From: Campylobacter sp.
GTDB taxonomy: Bacteria > Campylobacterota > Campylobacteria > Campylobacterales > Campylobacteraceae
Assembly (NCBI RefSeq): GCF_020024835.1
Contig: NZ_JAHHTD010000017.1
Coordinates: forward strand, 1-27,946
Direction of reading: 5' to 3'
DNA length: 27,946 bases
The notes below the pieces were generated by a model that saw only the letters and a list, made by a program, of their open reading frames with translations, did not search any database and was not told the origin of the DNA. This document shows positions 1 to 8,145 of this stretch, one piece after another; position 1 is the first letter of the stretch, and each line of letters starts with the position of its first letter. Both the position numbers and the translations under genes were made by a program.

Positions 1-102
1 ATATATAATATTAAATATTTTTTTATATGAAAGATATAAAAAGGATATTTTCTATATTTTTATAAAAAATATCTTTAAATTTGCATTATAAGGATAAACA
101 CA
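1..102 (+). promoter_or_regulatory. AT-rich leader of the sulfite oxidase operon
   Basis: This stretch is almost pure A/T. It holds the ribosome-binding site AAGGA (90-94), 8 nt before the ATG. The 8-bp arms AAAGATAT (30-37) and ATATCTTT (69-76) form an inverted repeat with a 31-nt spacer. Several TATAAT-like hexamers occur and I cannot pick one. The repeat could be a regulator site or chance in such AT-rich DNA. Confidence 0.3.
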
Positions 103-1362
103 ATGAAAAAATATCAATTAAAACAAAATAAAAATTCTAAAGAAGATCGTAGAGGATTTTTTAAAAAATTAGGAATCACTCTTTTAGGTGCTAGTGCTTT
201 AACAAATATTTCTTTTGAAAATTATTTTTTAGGTAGTCAAGTTTTAGCTAAAGAATTAGATAGTTTCAAAATCGAAGGTAAAAAAGATATGATTTATCAT
301 GGCAAAAGACCTATGACAGCAGAAACACAAACTTATGCTTTAGATTTTGATTTTACAAGAGCTGAAAATTTCTTTGTGAGAAACAATGGTATTGCACCTG
401 AAATTACCACAATAAAAGAGAGAATGAAGAAAGGTTGGACATTAGAAATTGGTGGAGAAAGTATTAAAACCATAAAAATTTATACTTTAGATGAGTTAAA
501 GAAAAAATTTAAACATTATACTTATGCTTTGACTTTAGAGTGTGGTGGTAATGGAAGAGGCGAAGTTATACCTAGTACTAAAGGGACACAATGGGGCTAT
601 GGTGCTGTTGCTTGTGGTAGATGGACTGGAATAAGATTAAAAGATATTTTAGAAGATTGTGGTGTAAAAGATGATGCTGTTTATATAGGGTATTATGGAA
701 TTGATACTAAATTAAATGGCGAGGAAGTTTCTCCTATTAGTAGAGGGGTGCCTATTAAAAAAGCTATGCAAGAAGAAACATTAGTTGCTTGGGCTTATGA
801 AGGTAAAGATATACCATTGGTTAATGGTTATCCGCTTCGTTTAGTTTGTGGAGGATATCCTGCAAGTGCAAGTGGTAAATGGTTATCAAAAATTGTTGTG
901 AGAAATAAAATTCATGATGGTGAGAAAATGGATACTTCATATAAAATTCCTATAAATCCTGTAAAACCTGGTGATTTTACTTCTAAAGTTGAAATGAAGA
1001 TTATAAAATCAATGCCTGTAAAGTCTATTATCACTAATATTAAGAAAAATGACAAAATTAAAGCAAATAAAAAATTTGAAGTTAGAGGAAAAGCTTGGGC
1101 TGGTGAATTAGAAGTTAAAGAAGTTTATGTAAGTAATGATTATGGCATAACTTGGACTCAAGCAAAAGTCGAAAAGCCTTTAAATAAATTAGCATGGCAA
1201 AAATGGAGCACTCAAATTTCTATTCCAACAAAAGGATATTATGAAATTTGGGCAAGAGCAGTTGATAGTGAAGGAAATAGTCAGCCTATGGTTTTAGCAC
1301 AATGGAATCCAGGCGGTTATCTTAATAATGCTTGTCATAGAATAAATATTTTTGGGGTATAA
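103..1362 (+). CDS. sorA: Sulfite:cytochrome c oxidoreductase, molybdopterin subunit (SorA-like)
   Basis: This is a periplasmic molybdoenzyme predicted to oxidise sulfite to sulfate and pass electrons to its cytochrome partner encoded 2 nt downstream. The N-terminus carries a twin-arginine export signal (DRRGFFKK, Arg16-Arg17) followed by a hydrophobic stretch, so the folded cofactor-bearing protein should leave by Tat. Cys147 lies in LECGGNGRGE, matching the molybdenum-ligating cysteine of the sulfite oxidase family. The C-terminal third (from about residue 300) looks like the Ig-like dimerisation domain of that family, with VYVSNDYGITWTQA. The 419-residue length fits. It is the likely counterpart of C. 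jejuni Cj0005c, known to work with Cj0004c in sulfite respiration. The start has a good AAGGA site. A different substrate for this fold cannot be excluded from sequence alone. Confidence 0.9.
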   Translation: MKKYQLKQNKNSKEDRRGFFKKLGITLLGASALTNISFENYFLGSQVLAKELDSFKIEGKKDMIYHGKRPMTAETQTYALDFDFTRAENFFVRNNGIAPEITTIKERMKKGWTLEIGGESIKTIKIYTLDELKKKFKHYTYALTLECGGNGRGEVIPSTKGTQWGYGAVACGRWTGIRLKDILEDCGVKDDAVYIGYYGIDTKLNGEEVSPISRGVPIKKAMQEETLVAWAYEGKDIPLVNGYPLRLVCGGYPASASGKWLSKIVVRNKIHDGEKMDTSYKIPINPVKPGDFTSKVEMKIIKSMPVKSIITNIKKNDKIKANKKFEVRGKAWAGELEVKEVYVSNDYGITWTQAKVEKPLNKLAWQKWSTQISIPTKGYYEIWARAVDSEGNSQPMVLAQWNPGGYLNNACHRINIFGV

Positions 1363-1364
1363 AA

Positions 1365-1700
1365 ATGATTAAAAAAATAATATTAATTTTATTTATAAGC
1401 TTTTCATTTCTTTTTGCAAATACTAAATATAAAGTTAATCCTGATACAAAATTAATAATTGATGAGAATTCTCATTTAGTAGAAGCTAATTGTCTAGCGT
1501 GTCATAGTTCAGAGCTTATAATAAATATGCGTGCTAGCAAACAAGCTTGGCTTGCTGCTATAAGATGGATGCAAGAATCAGAAGGTTTATGGGAAATTCC
1601 TGTAGATGATGAAGAAAAAATACTAAATTATCTTACAAAATATTATGGAGAAAAATACGATACAAGAAGAAGAATTCCTTTAGTATTAATAGAAAAATAA
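1365..1700 (+). CDS. sorB: Monohaem cytochrome c subunit of sulfite oxidoreductase
   Basis: This is a small periplasmic c-type cytochrome expected to take electrons from the upstream molybdoenzyme and feed them to the respiratory chain. Residues 1-18 are a Sec signal peptide (MIKK followed by a hydrophobic core ending FLFAN). A single haem-binding motif CLACH occupies residues 43-47, in the context ANCLACHSSEL. Candidate axial methionines follow (NMRASKQAW and IRWMQES). The gene starts 2 nt after the sorA stop, which indicates one operon and coupled translation. It matches the role of C. jejuni Cj0004c. Mature size is about 10 kDa, with nothing unusual. Confidence 0.88.
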   Translation: MIKKIILILFISFSFLFANTKYKVNPDTKLIIDENSHLVEANCLACHSSELIINMRASKQAWLAAIRWMQESEGLWEIPVDDEEKILNYLTKYYGEKYDTRRRIPLVLIEK

Positions 1701-1718
1701 TTTTTTATGTATATTAGA

Positions 1719-1724
1719 TATAAT
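1719..1724 (+). promoter_or_regulatory. -10 box of the phnA-like gene
   Basis: A perfect TATAAT lies 23 nt upstream of the start codon, preceded by TTTTTTATG (1701-1709). This is the Campylobacter sigma-70 pattern of a T-tract plus a -10 box with no recognisable -35. It implies that the small downstream gene has its own promoter and is not only read from sorAB. Confidence 0.55.
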
Positions 1725-1747
1725 TGCATTAAATTAAGGAGTTGAAA

Positions 1748-1957
1748 ATGCCAAAAGACGCAAATGGAACAGAATTAAATGCAGGTGATAGTGTAAGTAT
1801 TATTAAAGACTTAAAAGTCAAAGGTGCTAGCACTACTTTAAAACGTGGAACAACTATAAAAAATATTAAACTTACAAATAAAGACACAGAGATTGAAGCT
1901 AAAGTTGATAAGTTTGGCGTTATTGTTTTAAAAACTGAATTTCTCAAAAAAATATAA
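1748..1957 (+). CDS. Short PhnA/YjdM C-terminal domain protein
   Basis: A 69-residue soluble protein starting MPKDANGTELNAGDSV. The pattern of D-x-NG-x-L-x-x-GDSV, then KDLKVKG, a threonine-rich turn and KRGT matches the C-terminal beta domain of the PhnA/YjdM family. It has no N-terminal zinc ribbon, and no cysteines at all. The family was named for proximity to phosphonate genes but its function is unknown, and nothing here suggests phosphonate use. The ATG at 1748 is preferred over the in-frame TTG at 1742 because AAGGAG (1736-1741) is then 6 nt away. It has its own -10 box and ends at a strong palindromic terminator. Confidence 0.75.
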   Translation: MPKDANGTELNAGDSVSIIKDLKVKGASTTLKRGTTIKNIKLTNKDTEIEAKVDKFGVIVLKTEFLKKI

Positions 1958-1959
1958 TG

Positions 1960-1985
1960 AATTCTCAAAATTAATTTTGAGAATT
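1960..1985. terminator. Bidirectional palindromic terminator between phnA-like gene and thyX
   Basis: Positions 1960-1985 are a perfect 26-nt palindrome, from AATTCTCAAAA through a central TTAA to TTTTGAGAATT. It is followed by TTTTCTT on the plus strand and preceded by AT-rich DNA on the minus side. As RNA it gives an 11-bp stem with a TTAA loop. It lies between two convergent genes and can serve both. The thyX stop codon (1971-1973) falls in the loop, so the last four thyX codons form part of the stem. Confidence 0.75.
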
Positions 1986-2603
1986 TTCTTCTATATTAAT
2001 GCAGTGTGAAAATATAAATTGATGCTCTTTAGGTAGATTTTCATATAGAGCATTAGCTAAATTTCTTATTTCCCAAAGGGCTGATTTTGAGCTTCTTAAA
2101 GTTATAAAATTTTGCAAACTTCTAGCATTTATAGTTAAGGTAAGTTCTGTTTTATAACTTTCTGGTAAGCAATATTTTGCTATATCTAAACTTATGTTGT
2201 TTTGTAAAATTAAACGTAAATTTTCTAAAGCTTTAATGCTCGCATTATCTACTATCTCGTTTCCGGTTAAGACTAAATACCTTTTAGCATTTTCAAAATC
2301 ATTTTCTTTAAATGCATTTTCATTTTTAAGTTCTTTTAATGTATATCTTGTGCTTTTTACACTAGGGCTAGTATGACGATGTCTTGCAACTTCTTGCAAG
2401 CAAGCACGCGAGATTCCTTGTATGTAAAAAGTATAATTTAAATGTTCTAAAGTAGAGGAGTGTTTAAATTTATTGCCCACACGATTAATTAATTCTTTAT
2501 CTTTATCTCCACCACAATCACCTTTATCAAAACTTTGCCAGCAAGTTCTAGTAGCGTGGGAACATACACTTAATGGAGTGTAATTTAATAATGTAATTTT
2601 CAT
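1971..2603 (-). CDS. thyX: Flavin-dependent thymidylate synthase ThyX
   Basis: ThyX makes dTMP from dUMP using methylene-tetrahydrofolate, FAD and NADPH, replacing ThyA. The signature is visible as RHRHTSPSVKSTRY, the ThyX motif RHR-x2-S followed by S-x-RY, which binds dUMP and flavin. The nearby HSSTLEHLNYTFYI and the C-terminal NARSLQNFITLRSS also fit the family. Of three possible in-frame ATGs, the one at 2603 is chosen: AAGGA sits 5 nt upstream, and the protein then begins MKITLLNYTPL as other Campylobacter copies do. The length is 210 residues. It is divergent from pyrG, so dTMP and CTP synthesis sit back to back. It matches C. jejuni Cj0026c as I recall it. Confidence 0.93.
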   Translation of the reverse strand: MKITLLNYTPLSVCSHATRTCWQSFDKGDCGGDKDKELINRVGNKFKHSSTLEHLNYTFYIQGISRACLQEVARHRHTSPSVKSTRYTLKELKNENAFKENDFENAKRYLVLTGNEIVDNASIKALENLRLILQNNISLDIAKYCLPESYKTELTLTINARSLQNFITLRSSKSALWEIRNLANALYENLPKEHQFIFSHCINIEENSQN

Positions 2604-2626
2604 AATCATCCTTATCAAATAAACTA

Positions 2627-2632
2627 ATTTTA
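2627..2632 (-). promoter_or_regulatory. -10 box of thyX
   Basis: On the minus strand, TTTTTTTTG is followed directly by TAAAAT, then 23 nt to the thyX ATG. The T-tract before a -10 hexamer is the usual Campylobacter promoter layout. It is divergent from the pyrG promoter. Confidence 0.5.
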
Positions 2633-2668
2633 CAAAAAAAAGTTTATAAAAATAAAATTTTTATTCGT

Positions 2669-2674
2669 TATAAT
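2669..2674 (+). promoter_or_regulatory. -10 box of pyrG-recJ
   Basis: A perfect TATAAT sits behind TTTTTATTCG. The start codon follows 27 nt later with GAGG (2691-2694) 7 nt before it. It probably drives pyrG and the overlapping recJ. Confidence 0.6.
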
Positions 2675-2701
2675 TTTAAAAAATAATACAGAGGCTATTT
2701 T

Positions 2702-4342
2702 ATGAAATTAAAACAAACTAAATATATATTTGTAACAGGTGGAGTTTTAAGTTCTTTAGGGAAAGGTATAGCAGCAGCTTCTATAGCAACTATTTTAAAA
2801 AATTCAGGATTAAAAATAAGTATTTTAAAAGCTGATCCTTATATAAATGTTGATCCTGGAACAATGAGTCCTTTTGAGCATGGTGAAGTTTTTGTAACAG
2901 ATGATGGTGCTGAAACTGATTTAGATTTAGGTCATTATGAGAGATTTTTAGATGAAAATTTATCTCAAGATAATAACTTTACTACCGGAAAAGTTTATCA
3001 AAGTGTTATAGAAAAAGAAAGGAGAGGAGATTATTTAGGTAAAACCATACAAGTTATCCCCCATATTGTTGATGAAATAAAAAAGCGTATTAAAAAAGCT
3101 GGTATAGATAAAGATATTTTGATAGTTGAAATTGGTGGAACGGTTGGAGATATAGAAGGCCTTCCTTTTTTAGAAGCTATTAGAGCTTTAAGACTTGAGG
3201 TTGGAAAATATAATGCTATTAATATCCATTTAACTTTAGTGCCTTATATTAAAGCAGCAGGTGAATTAAAAACTAAACCAACACAACATAGCGTTGGCGA
3301 GCTTCGTCGTATAGGTATAAGCCCTGATATAATTATTTGTAGGAGCGAAAAACCTTTAGATAGAGAATTAAAAGATAAAATAGCAATTTCGTGTGGTGTT
3401 GAAAAAAATTGTGTTATAGAAAGCATTGATGCAGCTAGTATTTACCAAATTCCATTAAATTTTTTAAGACAAGATATTTTAGGTGCTATAGCAAATTTAC
3501 TTGATTTAAAGGATTTGCAACCAAATATGAGCCAATGGGATAGTTTAGTAAAAAGGGTTATTGCTCCAAGTAATGAACTTGTTATAGCTTTTGTTGGTAA
3601 ATATGTGGATTTAAAAGAAAGTTATAAAAGCTTAACTGAAGCTATTATTCATGCAGGTGCAGCACTTGATGCAAGAGTAAATTTAAAATGGATTGATAGT
3701 GAAAAATTAGAAAATTCAAATGTAGATGAAAGCTTAAAAGATGTCAGTGGAATTTTAGTAGCAGGTGGATTTGGATATAGAGGTGTAGAAGGTAAAATAA
3801 AAGCCATTAAATACGCAAGAGAAAATGAAATTCCATTTTTAGGAATTTGTCTTGGTATGCAGCTTTCTTTGATTGAATTTGCTAGAAATATTTTAAAACT
3901 TGAAGATGCAAATTCAAGTGAATTTAATAAAGAATGTAAAAATCCTATTGTATTTTTGATAGATGAATTTATTGATTTAAGTGGTAAAAAGCAAATTAGA
4001 ACGAGTAAAACTCCACTTGGTGGGACTATGAGACTTGGTTCTTATGAGTGTTGTATCAAAGAAAATACTTTATTAAGTAAAGTATATAATGGTAAAAAAA
4101 TTATCAAAGAGCGTCATCGTCATCGCTATGAAGCCAATCCAAAATATAAAGAAATGTTTGAAAAAAATGGCTTGATAATAAGCGGTGAAAATGAAGGTTT
4201 AATTGAGGCAATAGAATTAAAAAATCATCCATTTTTCTTAGCTGTGCAATTTCATCCTGAATTTACTTCTCATTTAGTAAGAGTTAATCCAGTAATTTTT
4301 TCTTTTATAAAAGCATCATTAGATAAAAAATATGTTAAATAA
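2702..4342 (+). CDS. pyrG: CTP synthase
   Basis: CTP synthase aminates UTP to CTP with ATP and glutamine, the last step of de novo pyrimidine synthesis. The N-terminal synthetase domain (about 1-265) has the loop GGVLSSLGKGI, KADPYINVDPGTMSPFEHGEV and EIGGTVGDIEG. The C-terminal class I glutaminase domain has the nucleophile Cys383 in FLGICLGMQ and the catalytic His-Glu pair in QFHPEF near the end. The length of 546 residues is normal. The start is supported by GAGG 7 nt upstream and a TATAAT box. The stop overlaps recJ by 11 nt. Confidence 0.97.
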   Translation: MKLKQTKYIFVTGGVLSSLGKGIAAASIATILKNSGLKISILKADPYINVDPGTMSPFEHGEVFVTDDGAETDLDLGHYERFLDENLSQDNNFTTGKVYQSVIEKERRGDYLGKTIQVIPHIVDEIKKRIKKAGIDKDILIVEIGGTVGDIEGLPFLEAIRALRLEVGKYNAINIHLTLVPYIKAAGELKTKPTQHSVGELRRIGISPDIIICRSEKPLDRELKDKIAISCGVEKNCVIESIDAASIYQIPLNFLRQDILGAIANLLDLKDLQPNMSQWDSLVKRVIAPSNELVIAFVGKYVDLKESYKSLTEAIIHAGAALDARVNLKWIDSEKLENSNVDESLKDVSGILVAGGFGYRGVEGKIKAIKYARENEIPFLGICLGMQLSLIEFARNILKLEDANSSEFNKECKNPIVFLIDEFIDLSGKKQIRTSKTPLGGTMRLGSYECCIKENTLLSKVYNGKKIIKERHRHRYEANPKYKEMFEKNGLIISGENEGLIEAIELKNHPFFLAVQFHPEFTSHLVRVNPVIFSFIKASLDKKYVK

Positions 4343-5903
4343 AACTAAGATTAAAGAAATTTTAAATAAGCGTTTTGAGTATGATATTCACGTAAAACTT
4401 TGTGATCTTCCTATGCCATCGTGTTTAAAAGATGTTTATAAGGGAGCTTTGCGTATTAAAGAAGCTATAGAAAAAAATCAAAAAGTAGTAGTAGTTGGGG
4501 ATTATGATGTAGATGGCGTTATTTCATGTGTTATCATTTCTGAATTTTTTGATGATATTGGTTTTGATTATGTGATTAAAATTCCAAATCGTTTTAAAGA
4601 TGGTTATGGTCTAAATAAAGAAATTATTGATGAGCTTGGTGAGGTAGATTTAATTATCACTGTGGATAATGGTATAGCAGCTTTTGAAGCAGCTAGTATG
4701 TGTAGAGAAAAAAATATTGATTTGATTATCACAGATCATCATATGCCATCAAATATTTTACCAGATGCATATGCTATTATAAATCCAAAACAAGAAGATT
4801 GTGATTTTCCAGATATTGAAATATGTGGAGCCCAAGTAGCTTGGTATTTAGTTGCTGCTATTAAAGAAGTTTGTAAAATTAATTATAATATGTGTAAATT
4901 TATAGAGTTATTAGCAATTGCTATAATTGCTGATATGATGGAACTTAGAGATTTAAATAGGACATTAGTTAGAAAAGGTATAGAATATATCAATACATCT
5001 AATCGTGCTGCATTTAAAGTGATAAAAAAATACTATGGTAAAGATAAATTTGAAATTGATAATATTAGTTTTTTAATAGCTCCTTTGATTAATAGTGCTG
5101 GAAGAATGGACGATGCTATTATTTCTTATAAATTTTTGCATTCACAAAATATTAATGAAGCTAGAAATTATTTAGAACAGATTATTTCTTATAATAATAA
5201 TCGTAAAGACGAAGAGCGAGAATTATTTAAACAATGTTTAGAGCAAGTTGATGATACTGAAAGTGTAATTATAGTAAATGGTCAAAATTGGCATGAAGGT
5301 GTATTAGGGATTGTAGCAAGTCGTTTAGCAAAGCATTTTAATAAGCCTACTTTTGTGTTTTCAGAATGTGATGGAAAAGCTAAAGCAAGTGTTAGAAGCG
5401 TTGGTAAAATAGATATTTTAAATATTATAGAAAAAGCTAAAGATTTTGTTTTAAGTTATGGTGGTCATAAAGGTGCAGCAGGAGTTTTAGTTGAGATTAC
5501 TAAATTAGAAGCTTTTAAAAATAAATTAAATGAAATTTGCAAAGAAATTCGCAAAGAAGACTTTTATAGTTCCGAAGAGGTTTTAGGTAGTATTGACCCT
5601 AATGAAGTAGATTTTGAGCTTTTAGAACTTTTAGAATTTTTTGAACCTTTTGGTCATAAAAATCCTAGACCATATTTTAAGTTTGATAAACTTTTAGTAA
5701 AAAATAAAAAATATATAGGAAAAGATGAAAAGCATATGAAGTTAATACTTACTTGCGGTGGTAAAACTTTAGAAGCTTTGTTTTTTAATTATGATTATGA
5801 TCCACAAGTTGGAGAAAATATAAAATTAATTGCAAGTATTTCTAGAAATAAGTTTAGAGGTTTAGTTACTCCTCAACTTGCTATAAAAGAGATCTTAAAA
5901 TAA
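4332..5903 (+). CDS. recJ: Single-stranded-DNA-specific exonuclease RecJ
   Basis: RecJ is a 5'-3' single-strand DNA exonuclease of the DHH superfamily acting in recombinational and mismatch repair. Phosphoesterase motifs are seen in order: VVVGDYDVDGV (Asp-x-Asp), LIITVDNGIAA, and LIITDHHMPSN, which contains the DHH triad. The DHHA1 domain has YGGHKGAAGV, and a C-terminal OB-like part runs from about residue 430. The 523 residues are close to a compact epsilonproteobacterial RecJ. The ATG overlaps the last 11 nt of pyrG and has no clear ribosome-binding site, so it is probably translated by coupling. It matches C. jejuni Cj0028 from memory. Confidence 0.93.
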   Translation: MLNKTKIKEILNKRFEYDIHVKLCDLPMPSCLKDVYKGALRIKEAIEKNQKVVVVGDYDVDGVISCVIISEFFDDIGFDYVIKIPNRFKDGYGLNKEIIDELGEVDLIITVDNGIAAFEAASMCREKNIDLIITDHHMPSNILPDAYAIINPKQEDCDFPDIEICGAQVAWYLVAAIKEVCKINYNMCKFIELLAIAIIADMMELRDLNRTLVRKGIEYINTSNRAAFKVIKKYYGKDKFEIDNISFLIAPLINSAGRMDDAIISYKFLHSQNINEARNYLEQIISYNNNRKDEERELFKQCLEQVDDTESVIIVNGQNWHEGVLGIVASRLAKHFNKPTFVFSECDGKAKASVRSVGKIDILNIIEKAKDFVLSYGGHKGAAGVLVEITKLEAFKNKLNEICKEIRKEDFYSSEEVLGSIDPNEVDFELLELLEFFEPFGHKNPRPYFKFDKLLVKNKKYIGKDEKHMKLILTCGGKTLEALFFNYDYDPQVGENIKLIASISRNKFRGLVTPQLAIKEILK

Positions 5904-5924
5904 AAATTTATAAAAATAAATTTT
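5903..5924. terminator. AT-only hairpin between recJ and prfA
   Basis: AAAATTTAT (5903-5911) pairs with ATAAATTTT (5916-5924) across an AAAA loop, followed by ATTTTA. It lies between convergent genes, which suits a terminator. The stem has no G-C pair, so strength is doubtful. Confidence 0.4.
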
Positions 5925-5937
5925 ATTTTAATTAACT

Positions 5938-7005
5938 CTATAAATTTTCTTGCTGTAAAGCTTCAGCTTGATGATATGCTATTAATGGTTCTATGATTTC
6001 ATCAAATAAACCACCTTCTAAAATAGCATCTAGTCTATATAAGGTAAGATTGATTCTATGATCGCTAATTCTATTTTGAGGAAAATTATAAGTGCGTATG
6101 CGTTCGCTTCTATCGCCACTTCCAACTTGAGATTTTCTAGTTTCACTTTCTTTTGCCAAGCGTTCTTGTTCTTGCATTTCAAATAATCTCGCTTTTAAAA
6201 CCTTCATAGCACTTTCTTTATTTTTATGTTGGCTTTTTCCATCTTGATTGACAACTACTATACCAGTTGGTATATGGGTGATTCTTACGGCACTATCTGT
6301 TGTATTAACACTTTGACCACCATGCCCACTACTTCTCATAACGTCTATTTTAAGATCATTAGGATTTATTTGAATTTCAACATCATCTACTTCTGGCATT
6401 ATTGCTACTGTTATAGCTGAAGTATGAACTCTCCCTTGGGATTCTGTTTCTGGCACCCTTTGAACTCTATGCGTCCCACCTTCATATTTTAACCTAGAAT
6501 ATGCTCCATTTCCCTTTATAAGAATGATAATTTCTTTAAATCCGCCAGCACCACCTTCGCTAGAACTAACGATTTCGTATTTATAATCACGACTTTCAGC
6601 ATAACGTATATAAGATTTTACAAGATCACCAACAAATAGCGATGCCTCATCTCCTCCAGTTCCTGCTCGAATTTCTAAGAAAATATTTTTATCATCATTT
6701 GGGTCTTTAGGAAGTAAAAGAATTTTTAACTCTTCTTCAAGTTGAGGTTTTAAAAGTTCTAAATTTTTTAATTCCTCCTTAGCAAGCTCACTAAGCTCGA
6801 TATCAGACAATAAAATTTTATTCTCTTCTATATCATTTAAAGTTTTTAGGTATTGTTTAGCTTTTTCTACTATAGGTTCTAAATTTTTTTGTTCTTTAGA
6901 TAAAGTGGTCATTTTAGATATATCATTAGATATATTAACATCACTTAGAAGAGCATTAAGCTCATCAAAGCGTTCTAAAAAAGGCTTAAGTTTATCAGCT
7001 AACAT
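5938..7005 (-). CDS. prfA: Peptide chain release factor 1
   Basis: RF1 recognises UAA and UAG stop codons and triggers release of the finished peptide. The peptidyl-hydrolysis motif GGQ is in SSGHGGQSVNTTDSA. The stop-codon recognition loop is RVPETESQGR, the P-x-T form specific for RF1; RF2 would have SPF. The N-terminal helical domain spans about residues 1-100 and the length of 355 residues is typical. It starts 4 nt after rpsT ends, so the two form one leftward operon. Nothing is missing. Confidence 0.97.
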   Translation of the reverse strand: MLADKLKPFLERFDELNALLSDVNISNDISKMTTLSKEQKNLEPIVEKAKQYLKTLNDIEENKILLSDIELSELAKEELKNLELLKPQLEEELKILLLPKDPNDDKNIFLEIRAGTGGDEASLFVGDLVKSYIRYAESRDYKYEIVSSSEGGAGGFKEIIILIKGNGAYSRLKYEGGTHRVQRVPETESQGRVHTSAITVAIMPEVDDVEIQINPNDLKIDVMRSSGHGGQSVNTTDSAVRITHIPTGIVVVNQDGKSQHKNKESAMKVLKARLFEMQEQERLAKESETRKSQVGSGDRSERIRTYNFPQNRISDHRINLTLYRLDAILEGGLFDEIIEPLIAYHQAEALQQENL

Positions 7006-7009
7006 TATT

Positions 7010-7273
7010 CTATGCTAATTTATTTACCAATAATGCTAATCTACTCACACGACGTGATGCAGTTTGTTTTTTTAAGAATCCACGACTTACCATAGCATGA
7101 ATACTTTTATTTGCCAATTTTAATGCGTTTGTCGCTGCTTCTTTATCATTGTTTGCTGCTGCTTCACGAACCGCTTTAGTAATATTTTTTAATCTTGTTC
7201 TATAAAATCTATTTCTTTCAGTTCTTTTGATAGTTTGTCTTGCTCTTTTTTCAGCAGATTTATGGTTTGCCAT
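7010..7273 (-). CDS. rpsT: 30S ribosomal protein S20
   Basis: S20 is a basic helical protein that binds 16S rRNA early in 30S assembly. The sequence begins MANHKSAEKRARQTIKRTERNR, the standard S20 start. It continues with KAVREAAANNDKEAATNALKLA and ends with HAMVSRGFLKKQTASRRVSRLA. The length of 87 residues is normal. AGGA lies 6 nt before the ATG. It has its own TATAAT box and heads an operon with prfA. Confidence 0.97.
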   Translation of the reverse strand: MANHKSAEKRARQTIKRTERNRFYRTRLKNITKAVREAAANNDKEAATNALKLANKSIHAMVSRGFLKKQTASRRVSRLALLVNKLA

Positions 7274-7306
7274 AATTTTCCTTTTTTTGTATAAATTAAA
7301 TTGACA

Positions 7307-7312
7307 ATTATA
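7307..7312 (-). promoter_or_regulatory. -10 box of rpsT-prfA
   Basis: On the minus strand, TTTTTTA leads into TATAAT, 33 nt upstream of the rpsT start. The 99-nt gap between rpsT and rluB otherwise holds only AT-rich DNA. Confidence 0.55.
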
Positions 7313-7372
7313 TAAAAAATAAATTAAATTTTTATAAATTTAAGTAATATTAAAGCATTAGTTTTATATCTT

Positions 7373-8134
7373 TTAGTATCTTATGTTGTTTGTTTTTAGA
7401 AAATCTCTTAATTTTTCATATTCTGCATTCTCTAAATAGCGATATTTTCCAGGTTTTAACATTCCAAGATCTAAAGCCCCAAACGCAACTCTTTTTAAAT
7501 CCATTACTTCAAGGTTAAAATGTCCAAAAAATCGTCTTAATTCTCTATTTTTACCTTCGTTAATAATAACTTTTAATTTAGTATAGCCTCCACTAGATCC
7601 AAAAATTTCAAATCCTAAAAAAGGGGCAAAATTCATAGAAGTAATTTTTGTTTTTATATGAGCACCTTTTTTTTCATTTTGAATTTCTAATCCATTTTGC
7701 ATAGCATCTATTACATTTTTATCTGCAATACCTTTTATTTTTAAGTAGTATTCTCGTTCTAAATCACTATGCATTAGTGCATCTGCAATAACAGGAGAGT
7801 CGGTTAATAAAAGCAATCCTTCACTAGCAAAATCAAGCCTACCTACACTAAGCCACGTGCTAAATTGTCTTGGTAGAGTATGATAGATAGTTTTTCTACC
7901 TCTATCATCTTTTTTGCTTACAAGCTCTCCTTTTTGTTTGTTATATATGATAACTGAAAATTGAGTTTTTTTATGGAGTTTTTTTCCATTGATAAATACT
8001 TTATCCTCAATACTTACGCTATCACTTAGCAAGGCTATTTTTTTATTAATTTTAACCAGACCTTGCTTGATTAATTCATCAGCTTCTCTACGAGAATATT
8101 TGCTATTGTGCGAGATAAATTTATTAATTCTCAT
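7373..8134 (-). CDS. rluB: Pseudouridine synthase, RsuA/RluB family
   Basis: This enzyme converts a uridine of ribosomal RNA to pseudouridine. Residues 1-48 form an S4 RNA-binding domain (MRINKFISHNSKYSRREADEL). The catalytic domain carries SVGRLDFASEGLLLLTDS, whose GRLD holds the catalytic aspartate of the RsuA/RluB/RluE/RluF branch, and GKNRELRRFFGHF. The 253 residues suit RluB-type enzymes acting on 23S rRNA, but RsuA-like or RluE-like specificity cannot be separated by eye. It lies 11 nt downstream of RNase J and shares that leftward operon, as in C. jejuni Cj1709c-Cj1711c. The ribosome-binding site is weak, so coupling to the upstream gene is likely. Confidence 0.85.
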   Translation of the reverse strand: MRINKFISHNSKYSRREADELIKQGLVKINKKIALLSDSVSIEDKVFINGKKLHKKTQFSVIIYNKQKGELVSKKDDRGRKTIYHTLPRQFSTWLSVGRLDFASEGLLLLTDSPVIADALMHSDLEREYYLKIKGIADKNVIDAMQNGLEIQNEKKGAHIKTKITSMNFAPFLGFEIFGSSGGYTKLKVIINEGKNRELRRFFGHFNLEVMDLKRVAFGALDLGMLKPGKYRYLENAEYEKLRDFLKTNNIRY

Positions 8135-8145
8135 TACAAACTCAT

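Noticed and set aside
1729..1968. Minus-strand frame of about 79 codons opposite the phnA-like gene
   Set aside because: It lies over a gene with promoter and ribosome-binding site, and its product is low in family-like features.
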